The position numbers and the translations under genes were made by a program. Positions 17,932 through 25,512 of a stretch of 64,000 nucleotides of DNA are shown piece after piece (position 1 is the first letter of the stretch; each line of letters opens with the position of its first letter). The DNA lies in assembly GCA_036557365.1 (NCBI GenBank), contig DATBHR010000040.1, forward strand, positions 1 through 64,000, written 5' to 3'. Under the pieces are notes generated by a model, which ran no database searches, was not told where the DNA came from, and was given only the letters and a program-made list of their open reading frames with translations. This stretch comes from DATKHR01 sp036557365. Lineage in GTDB: Bacteria; Acidobacteriota; Vicinamibacteria; Vicinamibacterales; CAVVIG01.

Positions 17932-19215
17932 TCACTTCATTGCCACACCGTGCGGGCGCGCGGGTCCGGTCTCGAACGCCGTGTTGAAGTCGATGTCGAA
18001 CCGGCGATCGAGTGCGAACTGATGGTGCGACAGGTTGATGACGCGCACGTGATGGTCGCCCTCGAAGTGGATTTTCCCGAAGTCGTCCTCGTTGAGGAAG
18101 TAGTCGCCCACCACGAGGCGCTTGTCGTCGTCAGTGAGCGCCAGCATGTGTGGCCCAGCGTCTTTCCCGAGGTTGACTATGCCCGCCTGGACCGGATGCT
18201 CGGGGTCGCTGATGTCGAGCATGCCGACCTGACCGGCCTGGAACAGTCCGAAGATCAGTCGATCGCCGGATCGCGGTAGCGCCATCAGCTGCGTCATCCC
18301 GCCGCGCACGGGCACGTCGACGTGGGGCACGATGGTCTCGCAGTCGAAGACCGCCTTCGCCGTTCCGCGGCGCGTGTCAACGAGGTACACGAAGCCGTCG
18401 AACATGCCCGACGTGAACGCGCGGCCCTGCGGATCCTTGGGGATCAGCTTCACGTCCATCGTACCGATCGCGTCCGGGATTTCGATCGTGCGGACGATCG
18501 TTCTGCGCTTCATGTCCCAGACGCGAATGCTGCCGCGCAGGAGCGGATCGCCGGGGACCACGTTCAACGAGCTCGCGGGCATCATGAAATCGGCCGTCAC
18601 CATCAGGTTGAGCTCGGGGCGCGCGGAGATGCCGTGCGGATTGAAGTCGTGCGCCGGCGCGTCGACGGGCCATTCGCCGATCATCCGCAGCCGGTCGTCG
18701 AACTCCGCGACGCGGCCGGGCGTGCCGCCGGCATGATCGCCCATCTGCGTGACGAGGAAGCCGCCGTCCTTGAGCGGCAGGAAGTCGTCGGTGATGTTGG
18801 AGAGCGTGCCGCTCGTCGAAAACAGGAACTTCGGGTGACGCGCCCTGGACACATCGAAGAAGAAGATGCTGTTCTGTCCTCGAAGAAGCGCAAGCAGTCC
18901 GCCGCAGGCCAGGGTGTTCTTGTCCGCAGAGAGATGACAATGGTGCGGCTCGTTCCCTGAGCTCCCGGCCCCGGGAAGCGGGACGGTGCTGAGGACCTTT
19001 CCGTACGTGGGGGAGCGCTCGTCGAAGTCGACGACGGCGAGGAAGTCCGGCGCAACGCGAGCCTGGTCGCCTGCCCAGACATAGAGCGTCGTCGGCGAGC
19101 GGTCCTCGTCGCCGTTCCCGCGTCGATCGTGTGCCGTCGTCGAAACGAGCGCGACGACGACCAGGGTCAGCACCGTCGCCATCCGCGCCCGATAGTGTCT
19201 GTAGTTCGGTTTCAT
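17932..19215 (-). CDS. Selenium-binding protein 56/methanethiol oxidase-family protein, exported
   Basis: 427 residues. An N-terminal signal-like helix (TVLTLVVVALVSTTA) precedes a seven-bladed propeller with SBP56 signatures: DFLAVVDFDERSPTYGKVL, GNEPHHCHLSADKNTLACGG, HDFNPHG, GPHMLALTDDDKRLVVGDYF and the extreme C-terminal RPHGVAMK. Characterised relatives are copper-dependent methanethiol oxidases; the conserved histidines are visible here, but activity is inferred. The ATG at 19215 directly starts the signal peptide. Confidence 0.8.
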   Translation of the reverse strand: MKPNYRHYRARMATVLTLVVVALVSTTAHDRRGNGDEDRSPTTLYVWAGDQARVAPDFLAVVDFDERSPTYGKVLSTVPLPGAGSSGNEPHHCHLSADKNTLACGGLLALLRGQNSIFFFDVSRARHPKFLFSTSGTLSNITDDFLPLKDGGFLVTQMGDHAGGTPGRVAEFDDRLRMIGEWPVDAPAHDFNPHGISARPELNLMVTADFMMPASSLNVVPGDPLLRGSIRVWDMKRRTIVRTIEIPDAIGTMDVKLIPKDPQGRAFTSGMFDGFVYLVDTRRGTAKAVFDCETIVPHVDVPVRGGMTQLMALPRSGDRLIFGLFQAGQVGMLDISDPEHPVQAGIVNLGKDAGPHMLALTDDDKRLVVGDYFLNEDDFGKIHFEGDHHVRVINLSHHQFALDRRFDIDFNTAFETGPARPHGVAMK

Positions 19216-19368
19216 GTCTCGCTCCTGCCGCCTGAGCGGCTCTCGTTGGAAGCGGTAGATATGGCGCGGCGTGACCGTGCGATCAATTCCCGGGAGCTTC
19301 CTTCGCGGTGAAATGTTCGTTCCCGCCGGGTGATACACTCGGTCCTCCCCCGGCGAGGAATGGGAACG

Positions 19369-21210
19369 GTGCCGCACAACGTACGTGTCTACCGCTTTGG
19401 AGCGTTTGCGGTCGACGCCCGGACCGGCGAGCTCACCCACAACGGACAGAAGACGCCGTTGCGCGACCAACCTCTGCAGCTGCTGCTCGCACTCCTCGAG
19501 CGGCCGGGCGAGCTCGTCACGCGTGACGAACTGACGAGGCGGCTGTGGCCCGCCGACACCTTCGTCGATTTCGATCGCGGCCTGAACAAGGCGATGAACC
19601 ATCTGCGCGACGCGCTGCATGATTCCGCCGACCATCCACAGTTCATCGAGACGCTGCCGCGCAAGGGCTATCGCTTCATCGCGTCGGTGACGTCCGGCGC
19701 GGACGATGCGGAACGGGTGATCGACGCAGCGTGGCCGGTTCGATCGAAGCGCCGGCCCTGGTTCGTCGCGGCGGCAATCGTGGCCGCGACCGCCGTTCTC
19801 GTCGTGTCCGGCGGCGTCCGTGGGACCCGCCGCTGGATCAGCGGCACGGCGGCGCCGCACATCGCCTCGCTCGCGGTGATTCCGCTCGAGAACCTGTCGG
19901 GCGATCCCGAGCAGGAATACTTCGCCGACGGGATGACCGATGCGTTGATCACGGATCTCGCCAAGATGGGCAGCCTCCGGGTCACGTCCCGGACATCGGT
20001 CGTCCGCTACAAAGGAACGAAGCGGACGATTAAGGACATCGGACGCGAGCTGGACGTCGATGCGGTCGTCGAGGGGACAGTCACGCGCGCGAGCGACCGC
20101 GTGCGGATTACCGCGCAGCTGATCCAGGTGTCCACCGACATGCATCTGTGGGCCGAGACTTATGAACGCGACCTGAGCGAGGTCCTCGACCTGCAGCGCG
20201 TCGTCGCGACCGACATCGCGCGCCGCATCAACGCCGTGGTGCGGCCGCTCGACCGGCCGCGCAGCGTGCAGCCGGAGGCGTACGGTCTGTATCTGAAGGG
20301 CCGCTACGCGTTCTACGAATACACGAGCGAGGGATGGCAGCGCGCGATCGATCTGTTTACGCGCGCGATCGAGCGGGATCCCACGTTCGCGTCCGCGTAC
20401 GCAGGCGTTGCCGACACCTATGTCGTGGCCGGCGCCTACAATGCGATACCCACCGACGAAGCGCTGACGCGCGGAAAAGCCGCCGCGGCGAAGGCGCTCG
20501 AGCTCGACGAGGGCCTCGCGAGCGCGCACTATGCGCTCGCTACCGCCCGCACTTGGTACGACTGGGACTGGTCGGGCGCCGAGCGAGAGTTTCAGCGCGC
20601 CCTCGAGCTCAACCCGAACGACGCGCTCGGACGCAACTGGTACGGCGGTTATCTCTCGCTCCGGCGGCGCCACGACGAAGCGATCGCCGAACACGAACGC
20701 GCGCGCGATCTCGACCCGTTGTCGCTGATCGTCAATACGAATCTCGCGCGCGCGCTCTACTGGGCGCGCCGGTACGAGGAAGCCATCGCGCAGGCGCGGC
20801 GCACCCTCGAACTGGATCCGCGCTTCGGCGTCGCGCTGTTCTGGCTCGAGGGTTCACTACGCCACCAGGGGCTCTTCAAGGAAGCCGTGGCACTGCGACA
20901 ACAGGTGTACGGGCCGGAGCGGGCCCAGGTCGTGGCGCGCACGTTCGAGCGCGAAGGCTTCGCGCCGCTGATGCGCGAGTGCGGCGACGCGTACCGGAAG
21001 AGCGGATCGCCGGTCATCGCAGCGCGGTGCTACGCGCAGAGCGGCGACCGTGAAGAGGCGCTCGCGCTGCTGGAAGCGTGCGCCGAGCGTCGCTGCTCCG
21101 CGCTCGTCAACACGACGGTGGAGCCCGACTTCGACGTCCTGCGACACGAGCCTCGGTTCCAGCGGCTCGTGCGCAAGGTCGATCCGGACGCCGCCGCGAC
21201 TCACCCGTGA
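19369..21210 (+). CDS. CadC-type winged-helix regulator with TM helix, FlgO-like domain and TPRs
   Basis: About 613 residues. An OmpR/CadC winged-helix DNA-binding domain (about 5-100: YRFGAFAVDARTGELTHNGQ, FIETLPRKGYRFI) is followed by a TM helix (about 127-147), a periplasmic AAA-less sensor segment (IASLAVIPLENLSGDPEQ, YFADGMTDALITDLAKMG) and about six TPR units to the C-terminus. Such proteins regulate transcription from the membrane without a phosphorelay, and Acidobacteria have many. The GTG at 19369 is favoured because GAGG lies 10 bp upstream; the ATG at 19360 abuts that site. Confidence 0.87.
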   Translation: MPHNVRVYRFGAFAVDARTGELTHNGQKTPLRDQPLQLLLALLERPGELVTRDELTRRLWPADTFVDFDRGLNKAMNHLRDALHDSADHPQFIETLPRKGYRFIASVTSGADDAERVIDAAWPVRSKRRPWFVAAAIVAATAVLVVSGGVRGTRRWISGTAAPHIASLAVIPLENLSGDPEQEYFADGMTDALITDLAKMGSLRVTSRTSVVRYKGTKRTIKDIGRELDVDAVVEGTVTRASDRVRITAQLIQVSTDMHLWAETYERDLSEVLDLQRVVATDIARRINAVVRPLDRPRSVQPEAYGLYLKGRYAFYEYTSEGWQRAIDLFTRAIERDPTFASAYAGVADTYVVAGAYNAIPTDEALTRGKAAAAKALELDEGLASAHYALATARTWYDWDWSGAEREFQRALELNPNDALGRNWYGGYLSLRRRHDEAIAEHERARDLDPLSLIVNTNLARALYWARRYEEAIAQARRTLELDPRFGVALFWLEGSLRHQGLFKEAVALRQQVYGPERAQVVARTFEREGFAPLMRECGDAYRKSGSPVIAARCYAQSGDREEALALLEACAERRCSALVNTTVEPDFDVLRHEPRFQRLVRKVDPDAAATHP

Positions 21211-21699
21211 TTAGCTGGCGGCGTGCAGTTTTCCGGCGCTGCCGGCCACGTAGTCGCCCGGCACCGTGCCTGCGGCGATGTTGAGGCGATTCCAGCCGTT
21301 GATCGCGACGATCGCCAACGTCAGGTGCATCAGCTCGTCTTCGGAGAACTGCTCCCGCACGCGTCCGAACACATCGTCCGACGCGTGACCCTGCGAGACG
21401 ACCGTGAGCGCTTCGGTCCATTCCAGAGCCGCGCGCTCGCGTGCGGAATAGTACGGCGTCTCGCGCCACGCGTTGAGACCGTAGAGCCGCTGTTCGGTTT
21501 CACCCGCGGCTCGCGCATCTTTGCTGTGCATGTCCAGGCAGTATGCGCATCCGTTGATCTGCGACGCGCGCATCCGGACGAGGTCGAGCAGCCGGCTGTC
21601 GAGGCCGGCGCGATGAACCTGCTTTTCAAGGCCGAGCATGGCCTGCATGATGCCGGGTGCAACGTGCATGAGATCGATGCGTGCTTTCATGATGTCCAT
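21211..21699 (-). CDS. Carboxymuconolactone decarboxylase/AhpD-like protein, ECF41 partner
   Basis: 162 residues. The AhpD-like core is seen in LLDLVRMRASQINGCAYC, LDMHSKDARAAGE, with the redox cysteine pair C-x2-C, and downstream LTLAIVAINGWNRLNIA. Such proteins reduce or detoxify peroxides or act on organic acids. AAGGAG lies 10 bp before the ATG at 21699. It is divergent from an ECF41 sigma factor, the hallmark arrangement in which the carboxymuconolactone decarboxylase, oxidoreductase or epimerase gene is the ECF41 target, and a fitting promoter lies upstream. Confidence 0.88.
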   Translation of the reverse strand: MDIMKARIDLMHVAPGIMQAMLGLEKQVHRAGLDSRLLDLVRMRASQINGCAYCLDMHSKDARAAGETEQRLYGLNAWRETPYYSARERAALEWTEALTVVSQGHASDDVFGRVREQFSEDELMHLTLAIVAINGWNRLNIAAGTVPGDYVAGSAGKLHAAS

Positions 21700-21717
21700 T
21701 TGCCTCCCACTCCTTAA

Positions 21718-21743
21718 GACGAACCGACCGCGCTTCTGTGACA
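21718..21743 (-). promoter_or_regulatory. ECF41-type promoter for the AhpD/CMD gene
   Basis: Read on the minus strand, TGTCACA (21743-21737) is followed after 15 bp by CGTC (21721-21718). This matches the published ECF41 promoter pattern of TGTCACA and CGTC. It lies 19-44 bp upstream of the ATG at 21699, as expected for a target promoter. Confidence 0.75.
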
Positions 21744-21763
21744 CCACGGATGGGGCGGCCCAG

Positions 21764-21790
21764 TGTCACAAACGGCCGCCGTTATTCGTC
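21764..21790 (+). promoter_or_regulatory. ECF41-type promoter for the sigma factor gene (autoregulation)
   Basis: TGTCACA at 21764-21770 is followed after 16 bp by CGTC at 21787-21790, 12 bp before the sigma-factor ATG. The same motif is present divergently at 21718-21743, so both genes may be read by the same sigma factor. The predicted leader is only a few bases. Confidence 0.7.
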
Positions 21791-21802
21791 TATAAGAAGA
21801 AG

Positions 21803-22726
21803 ATGGAACCGCAACACGAATCCGTGACGGCGCGTGATGGGGATGGCTCGACGTTCGAGGCGCACCGACCGCTCCTGTTCTCGATCGCATACAGGATGCT
21901 CGGCAGTGCGACCGAAGCTGAGGACGTCGTCCAGGATGCGTGGCTGCGAGCGCGTCAGGACGAGCACGCCGACGTGCGCTCCGCGCGCGCCTATCTCACC
22001 ACGATCGTGACGCGGCTGTGCATCGACCATCTGCGAAGTGCCGAGCGGACGAGAATGGAGTATCCAGGCCCATGGCTGCCCGAACCGCTGGCCGAGCCGA
22101 ACCAGGAGTCTGCGGAGCTTGCCTCGTCGCTGACCACGGCCTTTCTCGTTCTGCTGGAGCAGCTCGCGCCGACCGAGCGCGCGGTGTTCCTGCTGCGCGA
22201 GGTGTTCGAGCTCGATTTCGATGAAATTGCGAGGAGCGTCGACAAGAGCGAAGCGAACACGCGCCAGATCCTCAGTCGCGCGCGGAGCCGATTGCGCGAT
22301 TCACGTCCGCGATTCGTCGTCTCGCGGCGTGAGTCCGAAGAAATCGTGCGCCGCTTCCGGCACGCGTGCGTCACCGGCGATGTCGAGCAGCTGATGGGAG
22401 TTCTGCACGCCGACGCGACGCTCGTGGCCGACGGCGGAGGCAAGGCATCGTCGGCGACGCGCCCGCTGCTCGGCGCCGATCGCGTCGCGAAGTTCGTGCT
22501 CGGCTATGCCGGCAAGGCGCACTGGTCGGAGTCGGACTTTCAACTCGTCACAATCAACGGCGCCGCCGGCTTACTGTTGCGCCATCCGCTCGCCGGCACC
22601 GGCACGTACTCGTTCGACATCGTCGACGGCCGAATCCGGGCGATCTACGTAGTCCGCAACCCCGATAAACTGCGTGGCTTTCTCGAGAGCGCGCGTCACT
22701 TCGACGGTGCGAACTCGCCGGTGTAG
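21803..22726 (+). CDS. ECF41-family RNA polymerase sigma factor with C-terminal SnoaL-like domain
   Basis: 307 residues. Sigma region 2 (about 18-85: EAEDVVQDAWLRA, ARAYLTTIVTRLCIDHLRSA) and region 4 (about 115-170: LAPTERAVFLLREVFELDFD, EIARSVDKSEANTRQILSRA) are followed by a SnoaL_2-like domain (about 190-300). All three ECF41 signatures are visible: WLPEP in the linker, DGGGK in the extension and NPDKL near the end. In ECF41 proteins this extension, rather than an anti-sigma factor, controls activity. The tail overlaps the convergent gene by 31 bp. Confidence 0.92.
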   Translation: MEPQHESVTARDGDGSTFEAHRPLLFSIAYRMLGSATEAEDVVQDAWLRARQDEHADVRSARAYLTTIVTRLCIDHLRSAERTRMEYPGPWLPEPLAEPNQESAELASSLTTAFLVLLEQLAPTERAVFLLREVFELDFDEIARSVDKSEANTRQILSRARSRLRDSRPRFVVSRRESEEIVRRFRHACVTGDVEQLMGVLHADATLVADGGGKASSATRPLLGADRVAKFVLGYAGKAHWSESDFQLVTINGAAGLLLRHPLAGTGTYSFDIVDGRIRAIYVVRNPDKLRGFLESARHFDGANSPV

Positions 22727-23697
22727 GTGGCTTTCAGGTCGACGTCGGCGGCGCGAAAGGTCGGATCGAACGCGGCCACGAATGCGACGATCGGCCCCCA
22801 CGAAACCGGCGGCACCTGCCCGTCGGCGGACAACACGTCCTGCATTTCCTGAATGGCCCGTATTTCCACCGTCGCGCTCGACAAGTGGGCGTCGGCCGGA
22901 ATGAGATCACGGACGCGTTCCGGCGATTGCTCGCGCACCCAGCGATTGCCCTTGTGAAGCGCGCGTGCGAGCCGGCGCGCGGTCTCCGCATTGGCGCGCA
23001 GCCAGTCCGCGTGGGCAACGAAACTCATCGACGGCAACGTGTCGGAGCCAAACACCTGCCGCGCCCCCTCAACAGAGCGGGTATCCGCGATGAAAAGCTG
23101 CGCGCCGTGGCGCTCTTCGTACGCGTCTATGCTGCTTGCGAGCAGCACTGCCGCATCCACTTTCCGATGTTCGAGCGCTGCCAGCGACGTCGCCGACATA
23201 CCGACCGCCGCGACGCTGACGTCGCCGGGTGCGAGTCCGTTCGACGCGAGCAGGAAGTTCAGGATCTGATGGCTTGCGGAGCCTGGCGCTGACACGCCGA
23301 TCGTGCGGCCCTCGAGGTCGCGGATCGCGTGAATGGACGCGTCGAGGCCCGGCGCGACCGCCACCGCGGCGAGCGGCCGCGTCGACATCAGCAGAAAGGC
23401 GACGATGCCGGAACGGCGTGCGGAGAGCAGCACGGCATCTGAGAACGATGCGGCGGCGACGTCGACGCTGCCGCCGACGAGCGCCTCGACGGCCTTCGGG
23501 CCGGCCGTGAGAGCCGTGATGTCGACGTCGAGATGCTCGTCTCGAAAATACCCGAGTGCGGCCGCGGCGCGGACGGGCAGGAACGCGATCGGATCGCGAT
23601 GGATGGCCAGCCGCACGTGCGCCTCGGGCGCGGGTGGTGCGGCGCCATGACAGCCGCTCACCGCACACGCCAGGACGATCACGATTACACGCCGCAT
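22696..23697 (-). CDS. NMT1/THI5-like ABC substrate-binding lipoprotein
   Basis: 333 residues. The short lipoprotein signal ends in the lipobox AVSGC (about residues 12-16). The mature part has the SsuA/NMT1 pattern: FLPVRAAAALGYFRDEHLDV, GPKAVEALVGGSVDVAAAS, DLEGRTIGVSAPGSASHQIL. Relatives bind sulfonates, nitrate or pyrimidine-like compounds. No ATPase or permease gene is nearby, so its transport partners are elsewhere or absent. The ATG at 23697 overlaps the methyltransferase stop (13 bp), so the two form an operon. Confidence 0.85.
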   Translation of the reverse strand: MRRVIVIVLACAVSGCHGAAPPAPEAHVRLAIHRDPIAFLPVRAAAALGYFRDEHLDVDITALTAGPKAVEALVGGSVDVAAASFSDAVLLSARRSGIVAFLLMSTRPLAAVAVAPGLDASIHAIRDLEGRTIGVSAPGSASHQILNFLLASNGLAPGDVSVAAVGMSATSLAALEHRKVDAAVLLASSIDAYEERHGAQLFIADTRSVEGARQVFGSDTLPSMSFVAHADWLRANAETARRLARALHKGNRWVREQSPERVRDLIPADAHLSSATVEIRAIQEMQDVLSADGQVPPVSWGPIVAFVAAFDPTFRAADVDLKATYTGEFAPSK

Positions 23698-24488
23698 TCT
23701 GACTCCAAGGGACGACGTCCCCATGCTGTCCACATGATCGGCGACGGCATCATGAATGCGTCGTCATTCAGCAATGCCAGATCGCGGTCGAACGTCTCCG
23801 GCGTCACGTAGCCGCCCGCGATCATCTCAGCGCGGCGCAGGCGATAGCTGGCCTCGAGCAGCGTCGCCATCGGCGACCCCGCGGTTGCCATCGAGAGCCG
23901 CCCCTCCGCACCGACGTCGGCGAAGCCGAACGCGCGCAGTCGGCCGAAGAGCAGTCGACCGAAACGACGATCGAGTCCGCGATCCGCGCCGACCCGTGTC
24001 ATCGCCGCCTGCGTTTCCGGCGTGATTTCGCCGGGACTGCCATCCGGATCCGCCGGCATCGACAACGCGTCGAATTCCTCACACACCAGCCACCCTCCGG
24101 GCGCCACCGCGTTTGCGAGCCGTCGCAGCACGTCGTCGCGCTCCCGGAGGTGGATGAGCACCATGCGGATGTGGACGAGATCGAAACGTCGCGCCGGCAG
24201 CGGCTCCCGCGCCACGTCGTGTCGGCGCGTTTCGAGATTGTCGCGCGCAAGGCCGTCGAGAAAACGCGCGTCGATGTCGGTTGCGAGCACGCGGCCCGCC
24301 GCACCGACGCGGTCGCTCATCCAGCGCGCAATCGAACCGCTTCCGACGCCGACTTCGAGGCAACGCCAGCCCGCAGAAAGGCCGCGATCCAGGAGATAGC
24401 GCCGGGTCGCGGAATCGAATAGCTCCGAGAGCGCGGCGAATCGTGTCGCTGCATTGGCTGCGTCATCAACCGCACGGTCACTCGCCAT
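23685..24488 (-). CDS. Class I SAM-dependent methyltransferase
   Basis: 267 residues. Motif I is CLEVGVGSGSIARWMSDRVG (about 44-63), followed by ATDIDARFLDGL, an RHDV acidic loop and the post-II segment FDLVHIRMVLIHLRERDDVL. The family includes small-molecule O/N/C-methyltransferases; the substrate is unknown. The ATG at 24488 gives a normal N-terminus. The gene is divergent from a LysR regulator at 24559 and overlaps the substrate-binding lipoprotein downstream, which suggests one inducible unit. Confidence 0.85.
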   Translation of the reverse strand: MASDRAVDDAANAATRFAALSELFDSATRRYLLDRGLSAGWRCLEVGVGSGSIARWMSDRVGAAGRVLATDIDARFLDGLARDNLETRRHDVAREPLPARRFDLVHIRMVLIHLRERDDVLRRLANAVAPGGWLVCEEFDALSMPADPDGSPGEITPETQAAMTRVGADRGLDRRFGRLLFGRLRAFGFADVGAEGRLSMATAGSPMATLLEASYRLRRAEMIAGGYVTPETFDRDLALLNDDAFMMPSPIMWTAWGRRPLESECGV

Positions 24489-24558
24489 GCGCCCAACTCT
24501 AGCGGGACGGACACTTGTAGAGAAGCTCAAAGAACTGAATAATTGCTGAGAAAAGCTC

Positions 24559-25473
24559 ATGATTCACTACAGCTCTCGCCAGCTGCGGGCAATGCTGCTG
24601 GTCGCCCATCATCACAGCTTCACCCGCGCGGCGGAAGCGCTCTTCATGTCGCCGTCGGCGCTGAGCCTTTCGATCCGCGAACTGGAGCAGCAGTTGGGAT
24701 TTCGCGTGTTCGAGCGAACCACGAGGCATGTGGCGCTGACAGCCGAGGGACGCGCGCTCGTTGCGGTGGCGCGCCGCTCGGTCGACGATCTTGACGATGC
24801 GATGACCCGGATTCAGCGGACCGCGCGCGAGGCCGACGATCGGCTGTCGGTCGGTGCCGGGTTGTTGATGTCGGCCAACGTGTTGCCGCCCGCGATCAGG
24901 GAGTTCCGCGACCAGCGGCCGGACGTGCGCATCTCGCTCTACGACGCCGATCCGATCACGCTGATGCAGAAGGTCAAGGCGGGAACGCTCGACATCGGAC
25001 TCGGCTTCTTCAAGCGGACCGCGGGCATCGAACGGACGCTGTTCTTCCGCTTTTCGCTGATCGCTGTGGCTGCCGAGAGTGGCGCGGCAGCCAGGGGCGC
25101 AATGACATGGTCGGCGCTCAAAGGCGAACGCCTCGTGCTGCAGTCCTCGCCAACGCCCGTACGCCAGCTGATCGATCGGCAACTTGCCGCCGCGGGCGCG
25201 AGTCCCCGCGCCGCCGTCGTGCTCAACCGGCTCGAAACGGTCATCGCGATGGCCGAAGCGGGCGAAGGCATCGGGATCGTGCCCTCGTTTACTCTGCCGG
25301 TCTGCCGCCGGCGGCGTGTGATCACCAGCAGACTGGTCAATCCGTCCGTGCCCGTCGATCTGTATCAGATCCGCAGCCGCGGCAGAAAACTGTCGCCGGC
25401 AGCCGACGACTTCGGACGCTTTCTGCACGCGTACATCGCTCGATGGGCGGGACGGTCGATCCCGAACAGCTGA
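24559..25473 (+). CDS. LysR-family transcriptional regulator
   Basis: 304 residues, usual LysR length. The winged HTH is at 1-62 (SRQLRAMLLVAHHHSFTRAA, EALFMSPSALSLSIRELEQQ, FERTTRHVALTAEG), followed by a periplasmic-binding-like effector domain (about 90-295). It is divergent from the methyltransferase/substrate-binding-protein operon, with 70 bp between the starts, the classical position for a LysR-controlled divergent promoter. Confidence 0.92.
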   Translation: MIHYSSRQLRAMLLVAHHHSFTRAAEALFMSPSALSLSIRELEQQLGFRVFERTTRHVALTAEGRALVAVARRSVDDLDDAMTRIQRTAREADDRLSVGAGLLMSANVLPPAIREFRDQRPDVRISLYDADPITLMQKVKAGTLDIGLGFFKRTAGIERTLFFRFSLIAVAAESGAAARGAMTWSALKGERLVLQSSPTPVRQLIDRQLAAAGASPRAAVVLNRLETVIAMAEAGEGIGIVPSFTLPVCRRRRVITSRLVNPSVPVDLYQIRSRGRKLSPAADDFGRFLHAYIARWAGRSIPNS

Positions 25474-25512
25474 TCGGTCCGGCCGCGCGGTGCGCGCGAC
25501 GCATCGGCAGCG

